Part shown: positions 41,509-50,368 of the stretch, piece by piece
Layout: every line of letters begins with the position of its first letter
Position numbering within the stretch: position 1 is the stretch's first letter
From: Orrella dioscoreae
Lineage (GTDB): Bacteria; Pseudomonadota; Gammaproteobacteria; Burkholderiales; Burkholderiaceae_B
Assembly: GCF_900089455.2 (NCBI RefSeq)
Contig: NZ_LT907988.1
Location: 4,340,001-4,404,000 of the forward strand
Length of the DNA stretch: 64,000 bases
Direction: 5' to 3'
Made by a program: the position numbers and the translations under genes
The notes under the pieces: model-generated
Database searches by the model: none
What the model was told of the DNA's origin: nothing
Seen by the model: the letters and a program-made list of their open reading frames with translations, nothing else

Positions 41509-42066
41509 TCAGCGGGCCTGTCCAGCTTGGGTTTCTTCTTGATCGGCGCCGCCGTCCGTGCCTTCCGGCTTGGGCGCGGCGGCCAGCGCGCCCAGCAGCG
41601 CCGGGTTCTGCAGCACCTGCCCGATCAGCTCTTCGGCGCCCGTCTTGCCGTCCATGTAGGTCAGCAGGTTGGCCAGCTGGGTGCGCGACTGCAGCAGCTG
41701 CGCCAGCGCGTCGACCTTGCCGGCCACGGCGGCGGGCGAGAAGTCGTCCAGGCTTTCGAAGGTGATGTCGATGTTCAGGTTGCCTTCGCCCGTCAGCGTG
41801 TTGGGCACCTGGTAGGCCACGCGCGGCTGGATCGACTTCATGCGCTCATCGAAGTTGTCGATGTCGATCTCGAGGAACTTGCGCTCGGCGATGTCCGGCT
41901 GGGGCTGGTTCGACTTGCCAGCCAGGTCCGCCAGCACGCCCATGACGAAGGGCAGCTGGATCTTGCGCTCGGCGCCGTAGATCTCCACGTCGTATTCGAT
42001 CTGCACACGCGGGGCACGGTTGCGTGCGACGAACTTCTGGCCACTGCTCTGGATGCGGGTCGACAT
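41509..42066 (-). CDS. tssB: type VI secretion sheath protein TssB
   Basis: Small sheath subunit of 185 residues. Family blocks are RVQIEYDVEIYGAERKIQLP, FVMGVLADLAGKS, FLEIDIDNFDERMKSIQPRV and LTGEGNLNIDITFESLDDFS. The last 25 residues are Ala/Pro/Glu-rich. It partners TssC to build the sheath that ClpV recycles; since a TagJ is encoded here, TssB is also its likely partner. It starts 48 bases after tssA. Confidence 0.96.
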   Translation of the reverse strand: MSTRIQSSGQKFVARNRAPRVQIEYDVEIYGAERKIQLPFVMGVLADLAGKSNQPQPDIAERKFLEIDIDNFDERMKSIQPRVAYQVPNTLTGEGNLNIDITFESLDDFSPAAVAGKVDALAQLLQSRTQLANLLTYMDGKTGAEELIGQVLQNPALLGALAAAPKPEGTDGGADQEETQAGQAR

Positions 42067-42114
42067 CTTGTTTTCTCCCTTTCAATCAATATCGGTAGGC
42101 AAGGCCAAGGTTGC

Positions 42115-43176
42115 TCAGGACTCGCCCTGGGAGCCGCGCTCCCGGGGCAACCACGCTTCGAACTGCTCCAGGCCTTGGGGCGCAAGGTTGCGAAGGATTT
42201 CGTGGAAATTCAGGGACATCGTCTGCTGCGCCCGGCGCAGCAGGAAAGGCGCCGGATGGCTGGGCTCGTGCACCTCGAAGTAGCGGCAAACCTTCGAGAG
42301 CATGGCCATGGCTTCCTCGCGCGACGTGATCTGCGCGCTTTGCCAGGTCTGGGCAGACACGCCGGCCGCCGGCTGCGCCTCGCCCGCGCAAGCCGCTGGC
42401 GCGGCAGCCGCGCCGATGGGATCGGCGCGGCTGGCGGCGGTCGCCGGCGCGTTGTCATCGCCTTGCGCAATCGACACCAGCATGTCCAGCGTGCGTTCGA
42501 AGGCGGCATAGTTGGGCGCCCACTCGCCGCCCAGGTGGCTTGCCACCGTCTCACGGATCTGGCGCAGCGCGTCGCGCGCGCCCGCCAAGGCCAGCAGTTC
42601 GGGTTCGCCCTGCAGCCATGCCTGGCGCAGGTCGCCCAGCAGGCGGGCGCGTCCACCCGGATAGGAGGGCAGGTCGTCGCGCGAACCATCCAGGATGGCT
42701 TCCGCATCACGCAGGGACAATTGGCCGCCATGCACGCCGTTCAAGAGCCGCGCCGAACGCGCCTCGCGGGCGCACTCCAGCGGATCGGCCAAGGCCAGCA
42801 AGGCGTTGATACGGGGCATGGGATCGGGCTGCTCGTCGATGTCGAGCCGCGGATGCACGCCTTCCCAATACTGCTGCAGCTGGGCCACGACCCGCGCGGC
42901 GCCCTCGGCATAGCCAGGCAGCCCTCGCAAGCCGGTCCAGGCACGCGTCAGGTACACGCTGACGCGCAGGTCCTGCGTGCGCGCGGCCAGGGCCTGCGCC
43001 AGGCGCTCGACCTCGGGCCAGTCCGGGCTTTCCGCGGGAATGATGGTGGCGCCGAACTGCTGCTCGGCCTTGCCGACGGCAGCCTGCTGCAGCGCAAGGA
43101 AATCGGCGTCATATTCGAGATCGTCGCCGCAATCGGCGACGGGCTCGGCGGAGAAGGCAAGTACGGAAGCATTCAT
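42115..43176 (-). CDS. tssA: type VI secretion assembly protein TssA (ImpA N-terminal family)
   Basis: A 353-residue dodecameric cap that primes and guides sheath-tube growth. The ImpA N-terminal domain (about 15-150; DCGDDLEYDADFLALQQAAV; PAESPDWPEVERLAQALAAR; TRAWTGLRGLPGYAEGAARV; YWEGVHPRLDIDEQPDPMPR) is followed by a helical middle and a C-terminal part (ITSREEAMAMLSKVCRYFEV; EPSHPAPFLLRRAQQTMSLN) of the ring-forming type. Start at 43176 chosen because the alternative TTG at 43200 has no ribosome site either and is upstream of the conserved part. First gene of the minus-strand arm. Confidence 0.93.
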   Translation of the reverse strand: MNASVLAFSAEPVADCGDDLEYDADFLALQQAAVGKAEQQFGATIIPAESPDWPEVERLAQALAARTQDLRVSVYLTRAWTGLRGLPGYAEGAARVVAQLQQYWEGVHPRLDIDEQPDPMPRINALLALADPLECAREARSARLLNGVHGGQLSLRDAEAILDGSRDDLPSYPGGRARLLGDLRQAWLQGEPELLALAGARDALRQIRETVASHLGGEWAPNYAAFERTLDMLVSIAQGDDNAPATAASRADPIGAAAAPAACAGEAQPAAGVSAQTWQSAQITSREEAMAMLSKVCRYFEVHEPSHPAPFLLRRAQQTMSLNFHEILRNLAPQGLEQFEAWLPRERGSQGES

Positions 43177-43523
43177 GGGCAGAGTGCGTGTGAAAAACAA
43201 CCGACGACGAGTCTTGGCGCGGCACGGGCCCCACCGGGAGACTGCATCCTAGAAATGGCAAATGTCAGTTCCTTTACGGGTTAGGAAGTCTTATGCACGC
43301 TTACTTTTGCTCATATTTTGCGCAGCGCAGCAACGGCGCCCTGCCGTGTTTGCACCTTGTTCCGGGATACCCTTTGTTTCTGCGCCATCGCGCGCAACGC
43401 GCTTGAATACGGCACACGGGAAAACCGGCGCGGCGCGCTTCGAATCGCGTTACACAGGTTCATCGTTCGTTGCATCCCGCGATATCCGGCGCGGCCCACC
43501 GTCGACATCGAGAGTCCGCCATC
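43177..43523. other. divergent intergenic region between tssA and the diguanylate cyclase gene
   Basis: About 350 bases without a gene. It should hold the main promoter of the tssA-to-clpV arm and that of the cyclase gene, and it has an AT-richer patch at 43260-43320. I saw no convincing sigma-70 pair and no sigma-54 GG-N10-GC site. A 12-mer at 43273-43284 recurs in inverted orientation at 45870-45881. Confidence 0.5.
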
Positions 43524-45023
43524 ATGAGCATCATTGCGAAGATCGGTCTGGTACGCCTCATCAACGTCATGACCGCCCTGCTGGCGATGGGCGTGCTGGC
43601 GATCTCCGCCGCCACGCTGTGGGCGGACCGGGAAAGCAGTTGGAGCCGCGCGACCGTCGCGGCCGACAACCTGCTGGCGGCGCTCGAAGGCGACATCACG
43701 CGCACCATCCATGTCTACGACCTGTCGCTGCAGGGCGTGATCGAAGGCCTGCGCATGCCGGGCCTGGAAGCGTTCACGCCCGAGGTCCAGCACAAGCTGC
43801 TGTTCGACCGCGCCGCCTGGGCCGACTACCTGGGCGTGCTGCTGGTGCTGGATGAGGCGGGCGACATCGTCTACGACTCCCAGGCGCCCACGCCACGCCA
43901 GGGCAATTTCTCCTTGCGCGCCTATTTCCAGCAGCACCAGGCCAATCCGGAAGCGGACCTGCACATCAGCGCGCCCTTCCACAGCAAGTTCAGCGACGCC
44001 GAAAGCATCGCGCTCAGCCGCCGCCTGTCGCATCCCGACGGCGCGTTTGCCGGCGTCGTCGTGGGGACCCTGCGGCTGGCCTATTTCCGCGACGCCTTCG
44101 AGCGCCTGCAGGTGGGCGAACAGGACTCGGTGGAGTTGCTGCGCACCGACGGCGCCCTGCTGATGCGCCGCCCCTACCCTTTCAAGGGCGTCATCGACCA
44201 GTCGGGCAGCGTCCTGCCCATGCCCATGCCGCAAGTGGGCCAGGGCAGCATCCAGCGCATCGTCGTGCGCGACGGCGTGCGCCGGTATGTCAGCATGCGC
44301 CGCGTCGACCACCTGCCCCTCATCGTCGCGGCCGGTCTCTCCACGCAGGACATCCTGGCGCCCTGGCGGCGCAAGACCCTGGTGATGGCGCCCATCACCC
44401 TGCTGCTGTGCGCCGGCATCGTCAGCCTCACCTTTCTCTTCCAGCGCGAGCTGAGCCGACGCAAACGCGTGGAAGCCCGCCTGGAGCAGCTCGCCGAGAC
44501 CGACAGCCTGACGGGGCTGACCAACCGGCGCTATTTCGACCGGGAACTGGCGCGTGCCTGGCAGGCCGCGCGCCGCAGCGGGTTCCCCCTGTCATTGCTG
44601 TTCGTGGACGTGGACCGGTTCAAGACCTACAACGACCGCTACGGCCACCAGGAAGGCGACGAATTCCTGCGCAAGCTGGGCACGTCGCTGCGACAGGCCG
44701 CGCGCCGGCCGGAAGATGTGGCGGCACGCTATGGCGGGGAAGAGTTCGTGATCCTGCTGCCCGACACGGGCTTGGCGGGGGCCCAGCAGGTGGCCGAGGC
44801 CTTGCGGGCGGCCGTGGGCGCGCTGGCCGTGCCGCACCAGGACAGCCCTACCGGTTTCGGCACCATCAGCATCGGCGTGGCCAGCGCCCGCCCGAACCGG
44901 GAGGCCGAGCCCGATGCGCTGTTGCGCCGGGCCGACGACGCGCTGTACCGCGCCAAGCGCAATGGCAGGGACAGGATCGAGGTGGCCCCGCTGCCGCCAG
45001 GGGTGTCGTCGGCGCAGACATGA
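43524..45023 (+). CDS. membrane diguanylate cyclase with dCache-like sensor and GGDEF domain
   Basis: Makes cyclic di-GMP from GTP; 499 residues. A transmembrane helix at the N-terminus (about 15-33), a periplasmic dCache-type sensor (about 35-275), a second helix (about 290-312; LVMAPITLLLCAGIVSLTFL) and a cytoplasmic GGDEF domain (about 330-490). The active site is GGEEF, preceded five residues earlier by RPED, an intact RxxD inhibitory I-site, so it should be an active, product-inhibited cyclase. DSLTGLTNRRYFD marks the domain start. The ATG at 43524 is chosen over an upstream in-frame one for its place before the transmembrane helix. It is divergent from the T6SS arm, which could link c-di-GMP and T6SS only by proximity. 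Confidence 0.92.
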   Translation: MSIIAKIGLVRLINVMTALLAMGVLAISAATLWADRESSWSRATVAADNLLAALEGDITRTIHVYDLSLQGVIEGLRMPGLEAFTPEVQHKLLFDRAAWADYLGVLLVLDEAGDIVYDSQAPTPRQGNFSLRAYFQQHQANPEADLHISAPFHSKFSDAESIALSRRLSHPDGAFAGVVVGTLRLAYFRDAFERLQVGEQDSVELLRTDGALLMRRPYPFKGVIDQSGSVLPMPMPQVGQGSIQRIVVRDGVRRYVSMRRVDHLPLIVAAGLSTQDILAPWRRKTLVMAPITLLLCAGIVSLTFLFQRELSRRKRVEARLEQLAETDSLTGLTNRRYFDRELARAWQAARRSGFPLSLLFVDVDRFKTYNDRYGHQEGDEFLRKLGTSLRQAARRPEDVAARYGGEEFVILLPDTGLAGAQQVAEALRAAVGALAVPHQDSPTGFGTISIGVASARPNREAEPDALLRRADDALYRAKRNGRDRIEVAPLPPGVSSAQT

Positions 45024-45046
45024 AAAACCCGGCGCCAGGCCGGGTT
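45023..45046 (-). terminator. intrinsic terminator of the PAP2 gene
   Basis: On the minus strand the stem AACCCGGC/GCCGGGTT runs into TTTTT. It touches the stop of the convergent cyclase gene. Confidence 0.8.
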
Positions 45047-45077
45047 CGAATCAGGCTTGCGGGGGCTTCCCCCTGTC

Positions 45078-45791
45078 TCAGCCGCGCCGACGCCAGGCCC
45101 ACGGCGCACGCAGCACCCACTCGTGGCGCGGATCCAGCACACGGGGCGCCAGCCAGCGCGCGGCCAGGATGGCCACCGTCGCCGCCACCAGCACATCGCT
45201 CAGGTAGTGGTCCAGGTTGACCAGCCGGCTCAGGCCGATCAATGCCGCCATGGCGAAGAGCGGCCAGCGCCAGCGCGGGGCCGCCTGGGCCAGCGCCGCC
45301 GCGACGGCAAAGGCCGTCAGCGTGTGGCTGGACGGGAAGGAGTTGAAGGGATCGCCCGAGAAGGGCTCGCCCAGGCCGTAGAAGCCATTGGCGAAGAACA
45401 CGTCGGGACGCGCGCGCGCCACGATCTGCTTGAGCAGGCCGGTGATGATGCCGCCGGCCGCCATGGTCAGGATGACCAGCAGGCTGCCGCGTGCCAGGCG
45501 GTCATAGCCGATGAGACGGGCAGGCAGGCCGCGGCGCAAGGCCCACAGCGAGAAGCCGTAGACCGCCAGGGCGGAAAAGACGAAGAAATTGGTGGCCGCC
45601 AGATCGCCGATGTCCTCGAAGGCGTCGTCCACTTCGGGCGAGGTCTCGCTTTGCAGCAGGCGGGTCAGGGGCAGGTCCACCCAGATCACCAGGGCCACCA
45701 GCACCAGCAGGGCGGACAGCATGGCAAGGTAGGGCGGACGGGCACGCGCGGGCGCGGCTTGCAGCGAAGGCGTGGGATCGATCGGCGACAT
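45078..45791 (-). CDS. PAP2-family membrane phosphatase
   Basis: Integral membrane lipid-phosphate phosphatase, 237 residues, with six predicted helices. All three catalytic motifs are seen: KQIVARARP (KxxxxxxRP), PSSH in FNSFPSSHTL, and SRLVNLDHYLSD (SRxxxxxHxxxD). Substrates of the family include phosphatidylglycerophosphate and undecaprenyl diphosphate; which one applies here cannot be told. Start at 45791 (MSPIDPTPS) chosen; an ATG at 45833 would add 14 residues. Convergent with the diguanylate cyclase. Confidence 0.9.
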   Translation of the reverse strand: MSPIDPTPSLQAAPARARPPYLAMLSALLVLVALVIWVDLPLTRLLQSETSPEVDDAFEDIGDLAATNFFVFSALAVYGFSLWALRRGLPARLIGYDRLARGSLLVILTMAAGGIITGLLKQIVARARPDVFFANGFYGLGEPFSGDPFNSFPSSHTLTAFAVAAALAQAAPRWRWPLFAMAALIGLSRLVNLDHYLSDVLVAATVAILAARWLAPRVLDPRHEWVLRAPWAWRRRG

Positions 45792-45869
45792 CGGGATACA
45801 TGACGAGCCCGCGCAGGACGCGCGGGCGGACATTAAAAAGGGACAGACTAGTGCGACGTTCCTCTTATG

Positions 45870-45881
45870 CTAACCCGTAAA
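45870..45881. repeat. 12-mer inverted copy of the sequence at 43273-43284
   Basis: CTAACCCGTAAA here, TTTACGGGTTAG at 43273-43284; together they flank the cyclase-PAP2 pair as an inverted repeat. There is no extended homology and no clear target-site duplication. Confidence 0.4.
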
Positions 45882-45912
45882 TGCCTCTCAATTGTGATCT
45901 CTTCGTGACGCA

Positions 45913-45935
45913 GGGGGACGGCCTTGCCGCCCCCC
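45913..45935 (-). terminator. GC-rich hairpin after the BCCT gene
   Basis: Stem GGGGG-CGGC/GCCG-CCCCC with a short loop, five bases after the stop on the minus strand. It has no U-tract, so a weak or Rho-assisted end is more likely than an intrinsic terminator. Confidence 0.35.
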
Positions 45936-45940
45936 TTCCC

Positions 45941-47908
45941 TCAGCGCACGCGATGCAGGTAATGGCGATGGCGTTCGTACTGGTCGAGGATGTCGCCGAT
46001 CACGTCGCCCCGGCTCCAGCCCATGATGTCGTAGTCCTGCCCGCCTTCGCGCAAATGCACCTCGGCGCGGAAATATTTGCGGGCCTCGGAATCGTCCTCG
46101 GTATCCCGCAAGGTCAAGGCTGGACGCACGTAGGCATGCGCCCGGACGGAATACAGGAAATCGAGCTGCTCACCGTGCGAGACCGTCAGGATGACGCCCT
46201 CTTCCTCGGACTCGCTGACCTGCACACCGTAGCCCTGCTTGCGCATTTCCTCGGCCACCTCCTCGCAGGCCGGCTTCACCGTATCCGTGATGAAGCGCAT
46301 CACGTGTGCCCGCCGCGGCATCATGATCATGTTGCGCAGCCGGCCCTGCCAGGCATTTTCCCCACGTGGCGCGGGACGCGACAGGCTCAACGCCTGGAAG
46401 CGGATGTCCCGCTTGGCCGCATCCAGCTTCAACGCCTTGAAGAGACCCCATGTCGACACCAGCAACACGATGGCGAAAGGCAGCGCGCTGGCGATGGTGG
46501 CGGTCTGCAGGGCGGTCAGCCCATCCGCCAGCAGCAATGCGATGGCGATGGCCCCCATCAGCAGCGACCAGAACACGCGTTGCCACAGCGGCGTGCCCTC
46601 CTTGCCGCCCGAGGCCAGCATGTCCACCACGAGCGCCCCCGAGTCCGCCGACGTCACGAAGAAGACCACGACCATGATGACGGCGAGCATCGAGGTCAGC
46701 GTCGACCAGGGCAATTGCTCGAGGAACGCGAACAAGGCCAACGACGAGTCCGCGCTGACGGTCTTGCCCAGCGAGTCTATGCCGTCGAACAGCACCATGT
46801 GGATGGCCGAATCGCCAAAGACCGTCATCCAGAACAGGGTGAAACCCGCAGGCACCAGCAGCACGCCCCCGACGAACTCACGAATGGTACGACCGCGCGA
46901 GATGCGGGCAATGAACATGCCGACGAACGGCGACCACGCGATCCACCATCCCCAGTAGAACAACGTCCAGCCGCCGATCCAGTCGGTGGGCTCGTAGGCA
47001 TAGAGATTGAAGGTCTTGCTGACGATGTCGGAAAGATACGCGCCGGTGTTCTGCACATAGGCCTGCAGCAGGAACACGGTGGGACCGAGCACCAGCACGA
47101 AGACCAGCAGCAGCACGGCCAGGCCCAGGTTCAATTCGGACAGGATGCGGATGCCACGGTCCAGGCCGCTGGCCACCGACAGCGTGGCCAGGCCGCAGGT
47201 GATGACGATGAGACCGATCTGGACCGGAATGCTGACGCTGAGCCCGAACAGGTGATTCAGACCGCTGTTGATCTGCGACACCCCGAGGCCCAGCGACGTT
47301 GCCACGCCCAGCACAGTTCCCAGGATGGCGAAGATGTCCACGCTATGGCCGATGGGCCCGTGGATACGGTCACCGATAAGCGGATACAGGGCCGAGCGCA
47401 GCGTGAGCGGCAGGCCGTGCCGATAGCTGAAATAGGCCAGGATCAGCGCCACGATGGCGTAGAGCGACCACGCATGCAGTCCCCAATGGAAGAACGTGAT
47501 GTTCATGGCCTCGCGGGCCGCGGCCACTGTCCCTCCCTCGCCCACGGGCGGCTCGAGGAAATGCATGATGGGCTCGGCCACCCCGAAGAACATGATGCCG
47601 ATCCCCATGCCGGCGGAGAACAGCATCGCGAACCACGTAATGTTGCGGTAGTCAGGCTCGCTGTGGTCGGGCCCCAGCTTTATCTGCCCGTAGCGGCTGA
47701 TCGCCAGCAGGATCACCGACACCAGGATGATGGCCACGGTCAGGATGTAGAACCAGCTGACATTGGCAAGTATCCATCCCTGCACGGCGTTGATGGCCGC
47801 CTGCATGGTGGCGGGCGCGGCCACGGCCAGGACGACGACGAACAGGGAAAGCCCCGCCGAGGTAAGGAAGACGGGGGCATTGACGGTATCGGGTATCTTG
47901 ACTGCCAT
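45941..47908 (-). CDS. betT: BCCT-family choline/betaine transporter, BetT type
   Basis: Twelve-helix secondary transporter, 655 residues, importing choline or a related trimethylammonium compound. Seen: the glycine stretch FSAGMGIGIMFFGVAEP in helix 3, the Trp-rich FYWGWWIAWSPFVGMFIARI of helix 8 with the family signature, and SADSGALVVDM. A long hydrophilic C-terminus (about 520-655; PRRAHVMRFITDTVKPACEE; YDIMGWSRGDVIGDILDQYE) is the regulatory tail of BetT proteins. AGGAG precedes the start at 47908; the frame is open 39 bases further up. No betAB genes are nearby, so the substrate is inferred from the family. Confidence 0.88.
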   Translation of the reverse strand: MAVKIPDTVNAPVFLTSAGLSLFVVVLAVAAPATMQAAINAVQGWILANVSWFYILTVAIILVSVILLAISRYGQIKLGPDHSEPDYRNITWFAMLFSAGMGIGIMFFGVAEPIMHFLEPPVGEGGTVAAAREAMNITFFHWGLHAWSLYAIVALILAYFSYRHGLPLTLRSALYPLIGDRIHGPIGHSVDIFAILGTVLGVATSLGLGVSQINSGLNHLFGLSVSIPVQIGLIVITCGLATLSVASGLDRGIRILSELNLGLAVLLLVFVLVLGPTVFLLQAYVQNTGAYLSDIVSKTFNLYAYEPTDWIGGWTLFYWGWWIAWSPFVGMFIARISRGRTIREFVGGVLLVPAGFTLFWMTVFGDSAIHMVLFDGIDSLGKTVSADSSLALFAFLEQLPWSTLTSMLAVIMVVVFFVTSADSGALVVDMLASGGKEGTPLWQRVFWSLLMGAIAIALLLADGLTALQTATIASALPFAIVLLVSTWGLFKALKLDAAKRDIRFQALSLSRPAPRGENAWQGRLRNMIMMPRRAHVMRFITDTVKPACEEVAEEMRKQGYGVQVSESEEEGVILTVSHGEQLDFLYSVRAHAYVRPALTLRDTEDDSEARKYFRAEVHLREGGQDYDIMGWSRGDVIGDILDQYERHRHYLHRVR

Positions 47909-48078
47909 TCGGGCTCCTGCTTTGGGTCGGGCGCAAGGCGCAGACACGATTGCCGCGCTGGCCTTCCCGCGAGACGGGGCATCAGGGTAAGACGCCGATC
48001 ACGTTCGATTCTGCCAGCAAACGTTGCGAGCGGTAAATGCCCGGCCCCGCGCGGCGCCAGGACGGCTACCATGCGCGG

Positions 48079-48645
48079 ATGCCCGCCCCCATGCTTTCTC
48101 TTTTCCGCCTGCGCCTGCAGGAACACGATTCGCCCGTGGGCACCATCATGACCCTGCGCGACGACGAAGGCGTGCTGCGCGGCCTGGAGTTCACCGAGCA
48201 CGGCGAACGGCTGCGCAGGCTGCTGCGGCGCCAGTATCCGCGCCGCCAGATCGACATCCAGCCCGGCCCGGCCGACCTGGACATGGATGCCCGGCTGCAA
48301 GCCTATTTCGACGGCGATTTGCAAGCCCTGGATTCGGTCCCGCTGGCGCTGGGCGGCACCGAATTCCAGCGCCAGGTGTGGGCCGCGCTGCGCGCCATCG
48401 CCCCGGGCGCCACGCGCAGCTATGGCGAACTGGCGGCCTTGCTGGGCCGCCCCGGCGCCAGCCGCGCGGTCGGCTTGGCCAACGGCGCCAACCCCATCGC
48501 CATCATCATTCCCTGTCATCGCGTCATCGGCGCGGATGGCTCGATGACCGGTTTCGGCGGCGGCATTCCCCGCAAGCGCTGGCTGCTCGGCCACGAAGCA
48601 CGCGCAAGCCGCGGCGACGCGCCCTTCTCGCTCACGATGCAGTGA
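48079..48645 (+). CDS. ogt: methylated-DNA-[protein]-cysteine S-methyltransferase
   Basis: Repairs O6-alkylguanine by moving the alkyl group to its own cysteine; 188 residues. The helix-turn-helix FQRQVWAALRAIAPGATRSY and the active site IIIPCHRVIGADGSMTGFGG with the acceptor Cys and adjacent His are complete. The N-terminal ribonuclease-H-like part (about 1-90) has no Ada-type activation domain, so it is the constitutive Ogt form. Start uncertain: ATGs at 48079 and 48091 both lack a ribosome site; the upstream one at 48037 is less likely. Confidence 0.92.
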   Translation: MPAPMLSLFRLRLQEHDSPVGTIMTLRDDEGVLRGLEFTEHGERLRRLLRRQYPRRQIDIQPGPADLDMDARLQAYFDGDLQALDSVPLALGGTEFQRQVWAALRAIAPGATRSYGELAALLGRPGASRAVGLANGANPIAIIIPCHRVIGADGSMTGFGGGIPRKRWLLGHEARASRGDAPFSLTMQ

Positions 48646-48706
48646 TCCGCCAGGCCGCGCCGGATGTTGCGGCGCAGCGCAGCTTGTGCTCGCGCCTGGC
48701 GCCGGA

Positions 48707-48729
48707 TTTCTGTATTCTGAATACAGAAA
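48707..48729. promoter_or_regulatory. perfect 23-bp palindrome 11 bases before the GntR gene
   Basis: Arms TTTCTGTATTC and GAATACAGAAA around a central T. It overlaps the region where the promoter should be and lies directly upstream of the GGAGG ribosome site, a classic autoregulatory operator position for a dimeric GntR-type regulator. Confidence 0.7.
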
Positions 48730-48740
48730 CGGAGGCCGCC

Positions 48741-49418
48741 ATGCTCAAGCCCGTCCGCAGCACCCCCGACCTGTCGCACAGCGTCCACGCCCGGCTGCGT
48801 GAGGCCATCGTGTCCGGCGCCATCGCGCCGGGCGAACGGCTGGCCCAGGAAGACCTGGCCACGCAGTTCGGCGTGTCGCGCCAGCCCGTGCTCCAGGCGC
48901 TGGCCCAACTGGAACGTGACGGCCTGGCCGTGCGCGCGGATGGCCGCGGCACCCTGCAGGCCGCCCCCCTGGATCCCTCCCTGGTCAGCCAGTTCTATGA
49001 ATTGCGCGCCGAGGTCGATGCCCTGGCCGCCCGCCGCGCGGCGGAGCGCATCGCCGCCGGCGAAACCGCCCCGCTGCCCGATACGCTGGTCGAGCGCGGC
49101 CAGGCCGCCATCCGGCGCGGCCAGGTGCCCGCGCTGGTCGCCGCGGACACGCTTTTGCATCACGCCATCTACGACGCCAGCGGCAACACGCTGCTCGATA
49201 CCGTCATGGCCTCGCAGTGGCACCACCTCGAACGTGTCATGGGCGCTGTCCTGCAGACCCATGCCATCCGCGCCGGCCTCTGGGACGAACACCAGGCCAT
49301 CGTGCAAGCCATCAACGCCGGGCGCGCGCATGACGCCGCCACCCTGTCGCGCGAGCATGCCGAACGCGCGGCCGAAGGACTCTTGCCAAGGCTGGCGCAA
49401 GCGCTCGCCTCGGCCTGA
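48741..49418 (+). CDS. GntR-family (FCD subfamily) transcriptional regulator
   Basis: A 225-residue regulator. The N-terminal winged helix-turn-helix (about 10-75; LREAIVSGAIAPGERLAQED, then LATQFGVSRQPVLQAL, RADGRGTLQ) is followed by an FCD ligand domain (about 85-215; FYELRAEVDALAARRAAERI, ADTLLHHAIYDASGN, WDEHQAIVQAI). GGAGG precedes the ATG. It lies upstream of and in the same direction as the dioxygenase/dehydrogenase pair, so it likely controls them and itself through the palindrome at 48707-48729. Confidence 0.92.
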   Translation: MLKPVRSTPDLSHSVHARLREAIVSGAIAPGERLAQEDLATQFGVSRQPVLQALAQLERDGLAVRADGRGTLQAAPLDPSLVSQFYELRAEVDALAARRAAERIAAGETAPLPDTLVERGQAAIRRGQVPALVAADTLLHHAIYDASGNTLLDTVMASQWHHLERVMGAVLQTHAIRAGLWDEHQAIVQAINAGRAHDAATLSREHAERAAEGLLPRLAQALASA

Positions 49419-49495
49419 CTCGCGCGCGGCCTCCTGCCGCGCGCTCCTGCCCAGACCGGCGCCAGCCGGCGGACAACGTTCCTAGGAGACTCGCC

Positions 49496-50368
49496 ATGCA
49501 ACTCACCCCGCAACAGCTGGAGGAATTCGAGGAGAGGGGGTATCTGTTCTTCCCCGGCCTCTTCAGCCGCGAAGAGATCAAGACGCTGACCGACGAAGTG
49601 CCGCGCCTGTATGCGCAGCACCGCCCGGAGAACATCCGCGAGAAGCACAGCGGCGCCGTGCGCACCAACTTCGCCGCCCACATGTACAGCGATCCCTTCG
49701 CCCGCCTGGCCCGGCATCCGCGCATGATCAAGCCCGTCGAGCAGCTGTTCGGCGAAGAGCTGTACATGCACCAGTTCAAGATCAACGGCAAGAACGCCTT
49801 CGACGGCGACGTCTGGCAGTGGCACCAGGACTACGGCACCTGGTTCAACGACGACCTGATGCCCACGCCGCGCGCCATGAACGTCGCCATCTTCCTGGAT
49901 GACGTCGACACCACCAACGGCCCGCTCATGTTCATTCCCGGCAGCCACAAGCTGGGCGTGCTGGATGCCGGCCACGACACCACGACCACCAGCTATCCGC
50001 TGTGGACCATCAACAATGAAAACATCCGCGTGCTGGTGGAGAAGGCCGGCGGGCGCAATGGCGGCATCGTCACCCCCACCGGCCCGGCCGGCTCGATGAT
50101 GCTGTTCCACTCGTGTCTGGTGCACGCCTCGGGCAGCAACCTGAGCCCCTGGAACCGCGTCAGCGTCTACCTGAGCCTGTGCGCGATCTCGAACCACATC
50201 CGCCGCCACAAGCGCGTGGAATGGATCGCCCATCGCGACTTCACGCCCATCACCTGCCTGCCCGACGACTGCCTGACCCGCAGCTATCCGGTGGACCTGC
50301 CGTGGGCCAAGGGCACGCCGGCCTCGGCCGCCGTCACGTCCGAAGACCGCCTGGCGGAGGCTGCCTGA
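49496..50368 (+). CDS. phytanoyl-CoA dioxygenase (PhyH) family Fe(II)/2-oxoglutarate oxygenase
   Basis: Non-haem iron hydroxylase of 290 residues. The double-stranded beta-helix metal triad is seen as WHQDYG (His-x-Asp) and HSCLVHAS (distal His); the 2-oxoglutarate Arg is likely RVSVYLSL just after. FKINGKNAFDGDVWQWHQDY resembles ectoine hydroxylase and related PhyH enzymes. The substrate is unknown. CTAGGAG precedes the ATG; the stop overlaps the next start (TGATG), so the two enzymes are coupled and probably act on the same compound. Confidence 0.88.
   Translation: MQLTPQQLEEFEERGYLFFPGLFSREEIKTLTDEVPRLYAQHRPENIREKHSGAVRTNFAAHMYSDPFARLARHPRMIKPVEQLFGEELYMHQFKINGKNAFDGDVWQWHQDYGTWFNDDLMPTPRAMNVAIFLDDVDTTNGPLMFIPGSHKLGVLDAGHDTTTTSYPLWTINNENIRVLVEKAGGRNGGIVTPTGPAGSMMLFHSCLVHASGSNLSPWNRVSVYLSLCAISNHIRRHKRVEWIAHRDFTPITCLPDDCLTRSYPVDLPWAKGTPASAAVTSEDRLAEAA

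Noticed and set aside
8645-43176. T6SS cluster as part of a prophage or integrative element
   Set aside because: No integrase, transposase, tRNA junction or direct-repeat ends were seen.
43177-43523. Sigma-54 promoter for tssA
   Set aside because: The best candidate has GG-N11-GC spacing instead of N10 and a poor -24 element.
45803-45830. GC-rich inverted repeat near the PAP2 start as a terminator
   Set aside because: No U-tract follows the stem in either direction; it may just reflect the GC-rich start region.
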